Below, piece by piece: positions 1 to 7,946 of a stretch of 64,000 nucleotides of DNA. Position numbers and translations under genes: made by a program. Every line of letters starts with the position of its first letter. Position 1 is the first letter of the stretch. The stretch is from the NCBI GenBank assembly GCA_910587815.1, contig CAJUNK010000001.1, positions 103,387-167,386 on the forward strand, given 5' to 3'. Below the pieces are notes generated by a model, which had not been told where the DNA came from, did not search any database, and saw nothing but the letters and a program-made list of their open reading frames with translations. The DNA is from Candidatus Gastranaerophilales bacterium. GTDB taxonomy: Bacteria; Cyanobacteriota; Vampirovibrionia; Gastranaerophilales; Gastranaerophilaceae.

Positions 1-1
1 A

Positions 2-658
2 AATGCCGGGATTGAGGTGTCTGTTGCTGCCACAAAATCTTACATGGCGCAGCTTTTGAATATTTACTGTTTTGCAATTTATCTTGCAGAACACACTAAA
101 AACCCTGATGTAAAGGCAATTTCAGATATTAAAAAAGAACTTTTGACCTTGCCAAGCAAACTTGAAATAATTTTAAATGACACAAAAAATATTCAAAATA
201 TTTCAAAAAAATATTCAAATTCAAAAGATTTTATTTTTATTGCCCGCGGCATAAATTATCCTTCAGCCCTAGAGGGTGCTTTGAAGCTAAAGGAAATAAG
301 TTATATTAATGCAACAGGTTATCCTGCTGGTGAATTAAAACATGGGCCTATTGCAATGTTGGATGAAACTATGCCTGTACTTGCAATTTTAAATAAAGGG
401 GTTGTTTATGATAAGGTGCTGTCAAATTGTGAAGAAGCAAAAGCAAGACAGGCAAAACTTATTGGGGTAACAAATTTTATTGATGAAAAACATAAAAATT
501 TATTTGATGATGCAGTTATAATTCCAGAAATTTCTGATATAGTATCACCTGCCCTAAATATAGTGGTATTGCAGCTTTTGGCTTATCATATTGCAGAATA
601 TTTAGGAAAAGATGTAGACCAGCCGAGAAACCTTGCAAAATCTGTAACTGTAGAGTGA
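2..658 (+). CDS. glmS: Glucosamine-fructose-6-phosphate aminotransferase, C-terminal part (5' end outside window)
   Basis: The reading frame is open from base 2, so only the last 218 or so codons are present. They cover the second half of the isomerase (SIS) region of GlmS, which makes glucosamine-6-phosphate from fructose-6-phosphate and glutamine, the entry step to peptidoglycan and LPS amino sugars. Visible family signatures are ATKSYMAQL, the SALEGALKLKEISY segment, GELKHGPIAM, and the characteristic tail DQPRNLAKSVTVE. The N-terminal glutaminase domain is not in the window. The next gene starts about 100 bases downstream; no clear terminator was seen. Confidence 0.95.
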   Translation, partial: NAGIEVSVAATKSYMAQLLNIYCFAIYLAEHTKNPDVKAISDIKKELLTLPSKLEIILNDTKNIQNISKKYSNSKDFIFIARGINYPSALEGALKLKEISYINATGYPAGELKHGPIAMLDETMPVLAILNKGVVYDKVLSNCEEAKARQAKLIGVTNFIDEKHKNLFDDAVIIPEISDIVSPALNIVVLQLLAYHIAEYLGKDVDQPRNLAKSVTVE

Positions 659-755
659 TAAGTCTTAATTTTTTTAAAAATCAGCATTTGAATTTGGCAA
701 AAGATATTATTTTTGGATTTTAATATGAATACCTTTTTAGATAATCCAAAACCAA

Positions 756-1697
756 ATGAGAATAAATCCATATCAAAGCTTTAATATAAATAAAAGGTGC
801 ATTTATAATACAAAGGCATCTTGTAATATTTATTTTGGTAAAAACGGCGATGATTCTAAAAATAATATAGAATCCAAAACAAGTTTGCCTGGGCATGAGC
901 TTGTTGGATTTTACAAACATTTTATTTTAAAAAAGCCAAAAATTGAAGCGAATCCTTTGGATTTAGATGCCAATCTTTATCTTATCAGGATGGATAGATA
1001 TAGCAATAATCACGCTTGGGCGCAGAAAATGAATGGTCTTACCTATAAAATTTCAGAAATGATATCGAATGATGAAAAATTTTCAGATATTTTAAGTGAA
1101 ACAGAAGATGGTGTAAGAAAAATAAGAAAGAAAAAGCAATGGGGCAAAAAGCGTACAGAATCAGATTATTACGAATTAGGTCCATTTGGAAGAGGTAATG
1201 AATATTGGCCTGTATATTTAAAATTATTTGATTTTGATTCTGATGAACCTAAGAATTTCATAAAACCCATGCCAAGTGAAGAATATAAAGATGCAAATAC
1301 CTGCCTTCTTACATTCCGTGATTATCCAAGGCCAGGGGTAGAGATTGAATACGGCTGGAATGGAGAAAAATCAAATATTAAGCTTGCTAAAAAAGAATAT
1401 AAAAAGTTAAAAAAGATGGATGACCCTTCTTTAGAAGATATTAACCGCTGTGTTGCCACTATTCACTGGCTGATAGCGCAAGAAACGCCATATCAAAGAG
1501 GGAGTGATTCTATTGCAAATGTGCTTACAAAATCAATCTATCATGCTTATGGTGTTAAAATGAGTCCTATAAAGGAAGGTAAGAGTTTTGATTTTGAAGC
1601 ATTTTATAGAGATTTAGATGATTATATCAGAATTTATCCAGCTCTTTTTGAACAAGAGCCGAAATTTCTTCAAAATCAAGAAGAAATTGCAATTTAG
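756..1697 (+). CDS. Orphan protein with MRINP start and FGK tag-like element
   Basis: This 313-residue protein has no signal peptide or membrane segment. It begins MRINPYQSFN, very like the start of the acetyltransferase gene at 9382, and carries IYFGKN at residues 25-30, a variant of the Phe-x-Gly tag seen in other orphan genes here. The middle is charged (Lys-rich near 120-135). The most conserved-looking part is near residues 228-265, with an HWLIAQ element followed by PYQRGSDSI. I do not recognise the family with certainty; the HW...P..RGS..I pattern may mark an enzymatic or effector domain, but that is a guess. No convincing Shine-Dalgarno site precedes the ATG. It converges on nifS with 19 bases between the stop codons. 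Confidence 0.72.
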   Translation: MRINPYQSFNINKRCIYNTKASCNIYFGKNGDDSKNNIESKTSLPGHELVGFYKHFILKKPKIEANPLDLDANLYLIRMDRYSNNHAWAQKMNGLTYKISEMISNDEKFSDILSETEDGVRKIRKKKQWGKKRTESDYYELGPFGRGNEYWPVYLKLFDFDSDEPKNFIKPMPSEEYKDANTCLLTFRDYPRPGVEIEYGWNGEKSNIKLAKKEYKKLKKMDDPSLEDINRCVATIHWLIAQETPYQRGSDSIANVLTKSIYHAYGVKMSPIKEGKSFDFEAFYRDLDDYIRIYPALFEQEPKFLQNQEEIAI

Positions 1698-1716
1698 ACC
1701 TTTTATTGATTTAAAT

Positions 1717-2901
1717 TTAGCAAGGTCTTAAAATTTCACCCAGCTCTTTTTGAAAAGGTGAAATTTTAGCCAGTTTATCTATAATATGCGGAAGAGTTTG
1801 GATAACTTGAATAATATCTTCCTCTGTATTATAGCGGCTTAGGGAAAATCTTATACTGCCATGGAGTGATGTGAATGGAACACCCATTGCACGAAGCACA
1901 TGGCTTGGTTCCAAACTGCCTGATGTGCAGGCAGAGCCTGAGCTTGCACAAATTCCTTCGTCATTTAAGTGTAATAAAATAAGTTCGCCTTCAATGTATA
2001 AAAAGCCAATATTTGTGGTGTTTGGCACCCTGTTTTTTGATGTGGAATTTAATCTTGCGTTTTTAATTTTGGTTAAAATGCCATCTTCAAGCATATCGCG
2101 TAATTTTTTTACACGGGAAAGTTCGTCATCCATATTTTCCATAGCAAGCTCTGCTGCGCGTGCCATGCCCACTATGTATGGTACATTTTCAGTTCCTGCT
2201 CTTTTGCCTCTTTCCTGGTGGCCGCCCACAATTAAAGGGGAAACCATGGTGCCGGATTTAACGTATAGTGCACCTATTCCTTTGGGACCATGGAATTTGT
2301 GAGCTGAAATTCCCATAAAATCTATCTTTGTATCTTTAACATTAATTGGAATTTTGCCTGCGGCTTGAACGGCATCCACAAAAACCTTTGTTTCAGGGTT
2401 TATCTCTTTTACTTTTTGCGCAATTTCATCAACGGGAAAAATTGCCCCAGTTTCATTGTTTGCATACATAACAGAAACAATTGCTGTGTCTTTATCTACT
2501 TTTGAAATTAATTCATTTACATCAAGGTCTCCATTTGAATCCACCCCGATATAATCAGCGCGATAGCCGTGTTTTTCAAGCTCTTTGTAAAGGTTTAAAA
2601 CGCAAGGATGTTCTACTTTTGTTGTTATGATATGTTTTTTTGCGCGGTTTAATTCCAATGTTCCTTTTATAGCTGTGTTTGCACTTTCTGAACCACAGGA
2701 TGTGAAAATGATTTCTTTAGAATCATTGGCACCTAAAAAATCTTTGATAACGTTTCTTGCGCGGCGTACGGCAGAATTTGCAGTGTGTGCTAAATCATAG
2801 ATGGAAGAAGGATTTCCATATTCTTCACAAAAATAAGGAAGCATAGCTTCTAATGCTTTTTCATCTACTTTTGTTGTTGCATTGTTATCAAGATAAATCA
2901 T
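1717..2901 (-). CDS. nifS: Cysteine desulfurase, NifS/IscS type
   Basis: A 394-residue PLP enzyme that takes sulfur from L-cysteine as an enzyme-bound persulfide and passes it to the scaffold encoded just upstream. The start MIYLDNNATT is the family hallmark. The PLP-binding lysine is K202 in SAHKFHGPKG, and the persulfide cysteine is C325 in SSGSACTSGSLEPSH. The length and the class-I active-site loop fit NifS/IscS rather than SufS. It lies 14 bases behind nifU on the same strand, so the two are almost certainly co-transcribed as a minimal NIF-type Fe-S assembly unit. A 12-bp perfect inverted repeat lies in its last codons (see findings). Confidence 0.95.
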   Translation of the reverse strand: MIYLDNNATTKVDEKALEAMLPYFCEEYGNPSSIYDLAHTANSAVRRARNVIKDFLGANDSKEIIFTSCGSESANTAIKGTLELNRAKKHIITTKVEHPCVLNLYKELEKHGYRADYIGVDSNGDLDVNELISKVDKDTAIVSVMYANNETGAIFPVDEIAQKVKEINPETKVFVDAVQAAGKIPINVKDTKIDFMGISAHKFHGPKGIGALYVKSGTMVSPLIVGGHQERGKRAGTENVPYIVGMARAAELAMENMDDELSRVKKLRDMLEDGILTKIKNARLNSTSKNRVPNTTNIGFLYIEGELILLHLNDEGICASSGSACTSGSLEPSHVLRAMGVPFTSLHGSIRFSLSRYNTEEDIIQVIQTLPHIIDKLAKISPFQKELGEILRPC

Positions 2902-2915
2902 ATTAATATTTCCGC

Positions 2916-3749
2916 CTATTCAACTTCTATAACGTTTATATTGTTGTCTACATGTTCTCTTAATTGGGCTTCGACAAAATTTTTCAATGTCAAATTTGAG
3001 TTTCTGCATCCTTTGCAGGTGCCAGTAAGGCGCACATATACGTCTTTTTCTTCAATATTTATAAGCTCTATTCCGCCGCAATCTTTAGAAAGTTCAGGCA
3101 TGATGTTTTTTTCAATCACGCTGTTTACTTTTAAAATAAATTGTACGGTGTTTAATTCCTGTTTTGTATTTTTGGCTTCCATATTATAAGTGTTAATTAT
3201 TGCTTGAATGTTCCCTTTGCATCTTCCGCATGCACCCCCTGCGTATGTCAAAGATGTTATATCTTCAACAGTTTTTGCCCCGTTGTGTTCTATTGCTTCT
3301 CTGATTGCTTTTTCTGAAATTTGGAAACAGTTGCAGATGATTTTATTTCTATTTTCTTTTGGCTTTTGTATATCATTTTCATCGTCATTGCCAAAATTTT
3401 TCAATGCATCTTCAAGCGCCTCATGGCCCATTACAGAACAATGCATTTTTTCAGGGGGCAGACCACCAAGTTTATCTGCAATATCTTTGTTTGTGATTTT
3501 TTTAGCTTCTTCTATTGTTTTTCCAATTACCATTTCTGTTAAAATACTGGAAGATGCTACAGCGGAACCGCAGCCAAATGTTTGAAATTTGGCATCGGTT
3601 ATTATCCCATCCTTTATTTTTAGATACAATTTTAATGCATCTCCGCAGGCTAGTGCCCCTGCTTCACCCACAGCATCAGCATCTTCAATGAAACCTACAT
3701 TTTTTGGGTTTTTATAGTGTTCTTTTACAGTATCAGAATATTCCCACAT
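2916..3749 (-). CDS. nifU: NifU three-domain Fe-S cluster scaffold
   Basis: This 277-residue protein has the full NifU architecture. An IscU-like scaffold domain (about 1-125) carries C35, C60 and C104. A central BFD-like [2Fe-2S] domain (about 135-185) has C139, C141, C174 and C177. A C-terminal Nfu domain (about 205-277) has the CKGC pair C245/C248. It builds Fe-S clusters using sulfur from the adjacent NifS. Complete NifU is common in anaerobes and nitrogen fixers; no nitrogenase genes are in the window, so a general Fe-S role is likely. The ATG at 3749 is preceded by AAAGG about 13 bases away on the minus strand. Confidence 0.94.
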   Translation of the reverse strand: MWEYSDTVKEHYKNPKNVGFIEDADAVGEAGALACGDALKLYLKIKDGIITDAKFQTFGCGSAVASSSILTEMVIGKTIEEAKKITNKDIADKLGGLPPEKMHCSVMGHEALEDALKNFGNDDENDIQKPKENRNKIICNCFQISEKAIREAIEHNGAKTVEDITSLTYAGGACGRCKGNIQAIINTYNMEAKNTKQELNTVQFILKVNSVIEKNIMPELSKDCGGIELINIEEKDVYVRLTGTCKGCRNSNLTLKNFVEAQLREHVDNNINVIEVE

Positions 3750-3859
3750 AATTTATATTTACCTTTAAAAACTTTATTTTTTACAACCAAATTATAAATC
3801 AAAAATACTACTTGTATAGGGTTTAAAACTTATAAATTTTGCTTCATAATCATTGTATA

Positions 3860-4372
3860 ATGGAAGAATTATTTAAAAATTCCCTACTGGGACAATTGCA
3901 GGAAATGGGTTTTGCTTCTAATGTTGAAGAGGCGAATCCTTTAGCTATAAAAGTAAATAGTGACATTAAAGATTCACCTTTTATAGATAATCCTATTTTG
4001 GATAGTGCAAATAATTCTCTAAAAAAAACTGTTGAGGAGAATTCAAAAGAAAATATTGAACAAAAAATTGAAAAAAGACGATTAAACGATTTTGATTTTG
4101 ATATTTTACAAGATTCTGCAATTAAAAAAGCTAGTGATAAATTTTCAGGCGGTAATGTTTTTGGTAAATTTTTATATAAGTATTTTCCAAAACTATATAA
4201 AGGTTTTCTTTTAAAGCGGGGTTTGAAAAAATTAAATCTGCTAAATCAAACTGCAAAAGATTTATTATCTAAAAAAATTCCTTATGGTGAATCGGATGAA
4301 CGATATAATGCTTTGATTGAGTATTTAAGTTCTGCCAATACAATTCATGCAAAATTAATTAAAAAGATATAA
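3860..4372 (+). CDS. Small orphan protein, basic C-terminal half
   Basis: A hypothetical protein of about 170 residues with no recognised family. It starts MEELFKNSLLGQ; an in-frame TTG at 3839 would add seven residues, and an ATG at 3905 would shorten it by fifteen. The N-terminal third is acidic, followed by a Lys/Glu-rich helix (about 55-70) and a basic region rich in Lys, Phe and Leu (about 95-135). The start is uncertain because a perfect TATAAT at 3856-3861 overlaps the ATG at 3860; if that is the -10 box, transcription would begin near 3868 and translation further in. It ends one base into a strong terminator that it shares with the convergent gene. Confidence 0.6.
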   Translation: MEELFKNSLLGQLQEMGFASNVEEANPLAIKVNSDIKDSPFIDNPILDSANNSLKKTVEENSKENIEQKIEKRRLNDFDFDILQDSAIKKASDKFSGGNVFGKFLYKYFPKLYKGFLLKRGLKKLNLLNQTAKDLLSKKIPYGESDERYNALIEYLSSANTIHAKLIKKI

Positions 4373-4404
4373 AAAGAGGTAGAGTTTAAAATCTACCTCT
4401 TTTT
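4371..4404. terminator. Bidirectional terminator between convergent orphan genes
   Basis: A 13-bp perfect inverted repeat, AAAAAGAGGTAGA at 4371-4383 and its complement at 4392-4404, has an 8-base loop and A/T tracts on both sides. It lies between the plus-strand stop at 4372 and the minus-strand stop at 4426, so it can end transcription from both directions. Confidence 0.88.
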
Positions 4405-4425
4405 ATAATGCTAAGATTCTTTGTT

Positions 4426-4944
4426 TTAAGAGTGAAACTGCCTTTTTGAGAAAATTTTTTCTTCCTCTTTATAAAAACATTCTTTAAGGATTTTTACAAA
4501 TTTTTCTAAAGATATTTGAAAAATATTTTCCGAAGTTTCTTCAAAACCCATATTTGTAACTTTATTTTTATTAAAGTTGCTAGGCAAACCTTTATTGCCA
4601 ACCACAGTAACAGTTGCTTTATCTAATACATTATCTATTGATTTAATTCTGCCAAGTCCAGCATCCCAGCAAAGACTGCCGCCCGTTGTTTTATCTATAA
4701 AATTCAGAGTTTTGTCTTGAGATAGACCTATATCAAGAACATCACTGCTTGTTTTATGTGCCAAATCTCTTATTAATTCCAAAGCTGCAACCTTGCCTTT
4801 TTGATTTAAATTTGCCGTTTCAACTGCTTTAGTTAGCATACCTGTTGCATCTGCTCTTAATGAACCAAAGCTTGGGCTATTTTTTACTTTGCAGCTTTTA
4901 TTTAAGACTGCATTGTAATTGTTTGATACACTGTTTAATTGCAT
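4426..4944 (-). CDS. Orphan protein with N-terminal PSFGS tag
   Basis: A 172-residue hypothetical protein. It starts MQLNSVSNNYN, has an Asn/Ser-rich linker, then PSFGS at residues 24-28, matching the bipartite N-terminal pattern seen in several neighbours. A helical segment follows (about 33-65), then a Gly-containing region with SLCWDAGLG and VTVVGNKGLPSNF, and a Lys/Glu-rich tail. There is no membrane segment, signal peptide or catalytic motif that I can recognise. The start codon is supported by AGAAGGAAGGAAG upstream on the minus strand. Confidence 0.65.
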   Translation of the reverse strand: MQLNSVSNNYNAVLNKSCKVKNSPSFGSLRADATGMLTKAVETANLNQKGKVAALELIRDLAHKTSSDVLDIGLSQDKTLNFIDKTTGGSLCWDAGLGRIKSIDNVLDKATVTVVGNKGLPSNFNKNKVTNMGFEETSENIFQISLEKFVKILKECFYKEEEKIFSKRQFHS

Positions 4945-5051
4945 TTTTAGCTTCCTTCCTTCTAAAATTTGTATCCATTTGAAAACAAGTAAAGACTAAC
5001 AATTGCGTCGTTTTTTTAAATGTTTATATTTATTTACAGACTTTATTTTAT

Positions 5052-5090
5052 ATACTAAAAGCCGCCTGTAATTCAGGCGGCTTTTAGTAT
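5052..5090 (-). terminator. Strong Rho-independent terminator
   Basis: A perfect inverted repeat ATACTAAAAGCCGCCTG / CAGGCGGCTTTTAGTAT with a 5-base loop sits 17 bases past the stop of the minus-strand gene at 5107. The flanking A/T tracts would allow it to act in both directions. Confidence 0.88.
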
Positions 5091-5106
5091 ATTTTAACTG
5101 TGTATT

Positions 5107-5334
5107 TTACACAACCTTATCAAGGTTTTCGCCCATACCTTTTTGGACGATTTTCTTTAGTCCTCTAAAATTTAAAGTACTGTTTTTTCTTGAAACAGCA
5201 AGGGTTTGATTATATAAATAGTTTAGCTTGCTTGCAATAAAATAGTTAGAATTATCGCCGCCATCCCTTTTTGTGGAGATAGTGGAGCCATAATTAATCG
5301 CACTCATGCCATTTATTGCATTAATTTTTGACAT
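5107..5334 (-). CDS. Small orphan protein with NFRG tag-like motif
   Basis: A 75-residue hypothetical protein starting MSKINAINGMSAINYGS. NFRG at residues 55-58 is a variant of the FKG motif of the neighbouring orphan proteins, here nearer the C-terminus and followed by a short basic tail. Its own promoter region and a strong terminator immediately behind it suggest a monocistronic transcript. There is no recognised domain. The GGAAAAATG start context is weak but acceptable. Confidence 0.58.
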   Translation of the reverse strand: MSKINAINGMSAINYGSTISTKRDGGDNSNYFIASKLNYLYNQTLAVSRKNSTLNFRGLKKIVQKGMGENLDKVV

Positions 5335-5503
5335 TTTTCCTAAAAACTTTCGCTAACTATTAATGTTGTAAATTATGCATTGATAACGCATAACCTGCGC
5401 TATACATTTTAATAAAAAAATAAATAAAGTCAAAATTAACACTTTTTTTGGCAAAATTTACATTTTTTAATAAAATTCTTTGTCTTAATGTCTATCTTTA
5501 GGC

Positions 5504-5516
5504 TATAATACGACCT
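5504..5516 (+). promoter_or_regulatory. -10 box placed for a leaderless argS mRNA
   Basis: A perfect TATAAT at 5504-5509 is followed by only seven bases before the argS ATG at 5517, and there is no Shine-Dalgarno site in between. If transcription starts the usual 6-8 bases after the -10 box, the mRNA would begin at or next to the start codon. No good -35 box is seen. Confidence 0.6.
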
Positions 5517-7211
5517 ATGATGATTAAAGAATTTTTTGAAAAAATAGTGGAAAATGCAGCAAAAAAGGCTGTAGAAAATAAAAAACTGGGAAAAGCTGAA
5601 ACCATCAGCGTGAAATTTATTTGCGAAACCCCTAAAAATCCTGAATTTGGCGATTTTGCAGTGAATGTATCAAGTTTGGCACGTGATGCTAAAATGGCAC
5701 CGCCTATGATTGCAAATGTAATAGCAGAATTTATAGATAAGGATAATTTTTCTGTAAATATTGTTGCGGGATTTATAAATTTTAAACTTGAAGAAGGGTT
5801 TTTGAAAAAAATTGTTGAAGAAGTTTTGTCATCTAAAAATGATTATGGCAGGATGGATTTAGGTCATAACCAAAAGGTGAATATTGAATATGTTAGCGCT
5901 AATCCTACTGGGCCTTTTCATATAGGTCATGGCAGATGGGCGGCTTTAGGTTCATCTTTGGCTGAAGTGATGAAATTTACAGGATATGATGTTTATCAAG
6001 AATTTTACATAAATGATGCAGGAAACCAAATAAATAAGCTTGCAATGTCTTTAGAGCTTCGCGTTAAAGAATTGAAGGGTGAAAAAGTAACTTGGCCTGA
6101 AGATGCATACAGGGGCGATTATTTAATAGATTGTGCCAAAAGATATATTGAAGCGGGCGAAAAAGAACCTTATGGTGAATTTGCAAAAAAAGATATGCTT
6201 CGTCTTCAAAAAGAATTATTGGAAAAATTTGAAACTCATTTTGATTGCTTTTTTTCTGAGACTTCTCTTTATAAAAATAATGAGGTTGAAGATTGCATAA
6301 AAGCATTGGATAAAGCTGGAAAATTATACGAAAAAGACGGTGCTCTTTGGTTTAGAACCACTGATTATACTGATGATCAAGATAGGGTTTTAAAAAAGAC
6401 AGATGGCACAAACACATATTTAACTGCTGATATTGCATATCATAAAAATAAATTTGATAGAGGGTTTGAACGCCTGATAAACATTTGGGGTGCAGATCAC
6501 CACGGATACATTCCAAGAATGAGGGCTTCTATTGATGCGCTTGGTTATAATAGCGAAAATTTAGAAGTATTGTTGGGTCAGCTTGTAAATATTATCCAAA
6601 ACGGCGAAGCAGTGCGCATGGGAAAAAGAAAAAAGATGGTGACACTGGATGAACTTGTAGATGAAGTAGGGGTGGATGCCACAAGGTTTTGGATGCTAAT
6701 GAGAAGCATTGATACAACACTTGATTTTGATGTAGATTTAGCAAAATCTAAAAACGACCAAAACCCAGTATTTTACGTGCAATACGCCCATGCCAGATGT
6801 TGTTCTATTTTAAGGAGGGCAGCTGAAGACAGGATTGATACAGAAACTGGTGAAATCTTGCCTCCTTATATTAAAAAAGAAGAATTAGATAAGGTTTTGA
6901 ATGCGGCAAAAATAGATATCATTTATGATAAGGATGATGAAAAATCAATGGATGCCACAAGAAAACTTATTTTGAGACTTGAAGAATTCAAAAGCACAAT
7001 AGAGGGTGCTTCCAGGCTTCGAGCTCCATATTTATTGTGCAAATATGCGCAAAATTTAGCGTACGATTTTCACCATTTCTATAATTTTACAAGAGTTTTA
7101 TCTGATGATATTGAACTTACCAAAAGTCGTCTTATGGTTGTGGCTGCGGTGAAAAATGTGCTTGCTGTAGTATTTAAATTATTAAAAATCAGTGCTCCAG
7201 AAAAAATGTAG
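5517..7211 (+). CDS. argS: Arginyl-tRNA synthetase
   Basis: A 564-residue class I aminoacyl-tRNA synthetase. An N-terminal additional domain (about 1-100) with NPEFGDFAVN is followed by SANPTGPFHIGHGR with the HIGH motif at 135-138. The catalytic core includes WGADHHGYIPRM and ends in the KMSKS-equivalent loop MGKRKKMVTLDEL. A DALR anticodon-binding domain forms the C-terminus from about residue 450, with YAHARCCSILR at its entry. It charges tRNA-Arg. The ATG at 5517 directly follows a -10 box; a second ATG at 5520 is equally possible. Confidence 0.96.
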   Translation: MMIKEFFEKIVENAAKKAVENKKLGKAETISVKFICETPKNPEFGDFAVNVSSLARDAKMAPPMIANVIAEFIDKDNFSVNIVAGFINFKLEEGFLKKIVEEVLSSKNDYGRMDLGHNQKVNIEYVSANPTGPFHIGHGRWAALGSSLAEVMKFTGYDVYQEFYINDAGNQINKLAMSLELRVKELKGEKVTWPEDAYRGDYLIDCAKRYIEAGEKEPYGEFAKKDMLRLQKELLEKFETHFDCFFSETSLYKNNEVEDCIKALDKAGKLYEKDGALWFRTTDYTDDQDRVLKKTDGTNTYLTADIAYHKNKFDRGFERLINIWGADHHGYIPRMRASIDALGYNSENLEVLLGQLVNIIQNGEAVRMGKRKKMVTLDELVDEVGVDATRFWMLMRSIDTTLDFDVDLAKSKNDQNPVFYVQYAHARCCSILRRAAEDRIDTETGEILPPYIKKEELDKVLNAAKIDIIYDKDDEKSMDATRKLILRLEEFKSTIEGASRLRAPYLLCKYAQNLAYDFHHFYNFTRVLSDDIELTKSRLMVVAAVKNVLAVVFKLLKISAPEKM

Positions 7212-7339
7212 TTGATTTTGAATTTTGTCTATGGTAATTTATATTTTGTGGATAGGGTTAAGGCTCTGTTGACCTTAAAAGGTGAATTAGACCAAGCATC
7301 CCTTAGATATTAAGAACTTTTACAGAAGAATAATTTTGC

Positions 7340-7413
<74 letters not shown>

Positions 7414-7424
7414 AATTTAAATTA

Positions 7425-7447
7425 AGCTCCTTGATAGGAGCTATTTT
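7425..7447 (+). terminator. Terminator of tRNA-Ile
   Basis: AGCTCCT (7425-7431), a 4-base loop and AGGAGCT (7436-7442) are followed by ATTTTTG, eleven bases after the end of the tRNA. Confidence 0.8.
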
Positions 7448-7596
7448 TGTGCCCATAAAAGCTGTGTTTAGCTTTATCTTTAAAAATTCTGCATCCATAA
7501 TAGGTTTAATATTTTTTATAAAAGTATAATATTGCTCTTGCAAAAAAAATATGTTGGGTGTAAAATGTCAGAGCTTAAAGTTTTTTAAGGGATGAT

Positions 7597-7695
7597 ATGA
7601 ATTATATGATGAAAATTTTAGAAAATTTTATCCGACGCATGTTGTTTTGTAAGTTCAAGGAAAGCTATGCCTTTGTCTTTATTAAAAACGATTAA
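7597..7695 (+). CDS. Possible 32-codon leader peptide
   Basis: This short frame starts MNYMMKILENF and ends KND. An AAGGGA element ends four bases before the ATG, a rather short spacing. It is basic and aromatic-rich and has no known family. Its coding region contains one arm of an alternative pairing with the terminator at 7721-7757, which would fit a leader peptide or a small RNA that happens to be open. There is no comparative evidence that it is translated. Confidence 0.3.
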   Translation: MNYMMKILENFIRRMLFCKFKESYAFVFIKND

Positions 7696-7757
7696 TCGTC
7701 ATTAAAAAGATTTTAAATTCAAAAGCCTTCCTTGAAAGTTAAAAGGAGGGCTTTTTT
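7653..7757 (+). promoter_or_regulatory. Attenuator-like element with two competing hairpins
   Basis: A terminator hairpin is formed by AAAAGCCTTCCTT (7721-7733) and AAGGAGGGCTTTT (7743-7755), followed by T residues. The 9-base segment TTCAAGGAA at 7654-7662 is perfectly complementary to TTCCTTGAA at 7728-7736, which overlaps the 5' arm and loop of that terminator. The two structures exclude each other, as in transcription attenuation. The next gene downstream begins at 7947. A simple small RNA ending at this terminator is the alternative reading. Confidence 0.5.
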
Positions 7758-7946
7758 AGATTGTATTAATATTTTGTAAAAAACTAGCAATTTAAAACCA
7801 TCACAAACGTTATTATAGTAAAAGCAAAAAGGAAATTACCGGTAATGAAAATAAATAAAAAATGCACTCGAGCACTTTATCAAAGATTAAGAAATCTTAT
7901 TTGGGGATTATAGTTTTTAGTTAATTATAAGGATTAATTTGATAAA
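7758..7946 (+). other. Intergenic spacer before the 486-residue orphan gene
   Basis: It holds a Shine-Dalgarno-like AAGGA about 16 bases before the ATG at 7947 and several short inverted repeats such as AGATTAAGAAATCT. I see no RNA gene, and no promoter that I would defend. A 22-codon frame at 7845-7913 is present but unsupported. Confidence 0.4.

Noticed and set aside
1717..3749. Nitrogen fixation cluster suggested by nifU-nifS
   Set aside because: No nifHDK or accessory genes are nearby; NifU/NifS serve general Fe-S assembly in many anaerobes.
7845..7913. 22-codon plus-strand frame before the 7947 gene
   Set aside because: There is no close Shine-Dalgarno and no other sign of coding; it is likely chance in AT-rich DNA.
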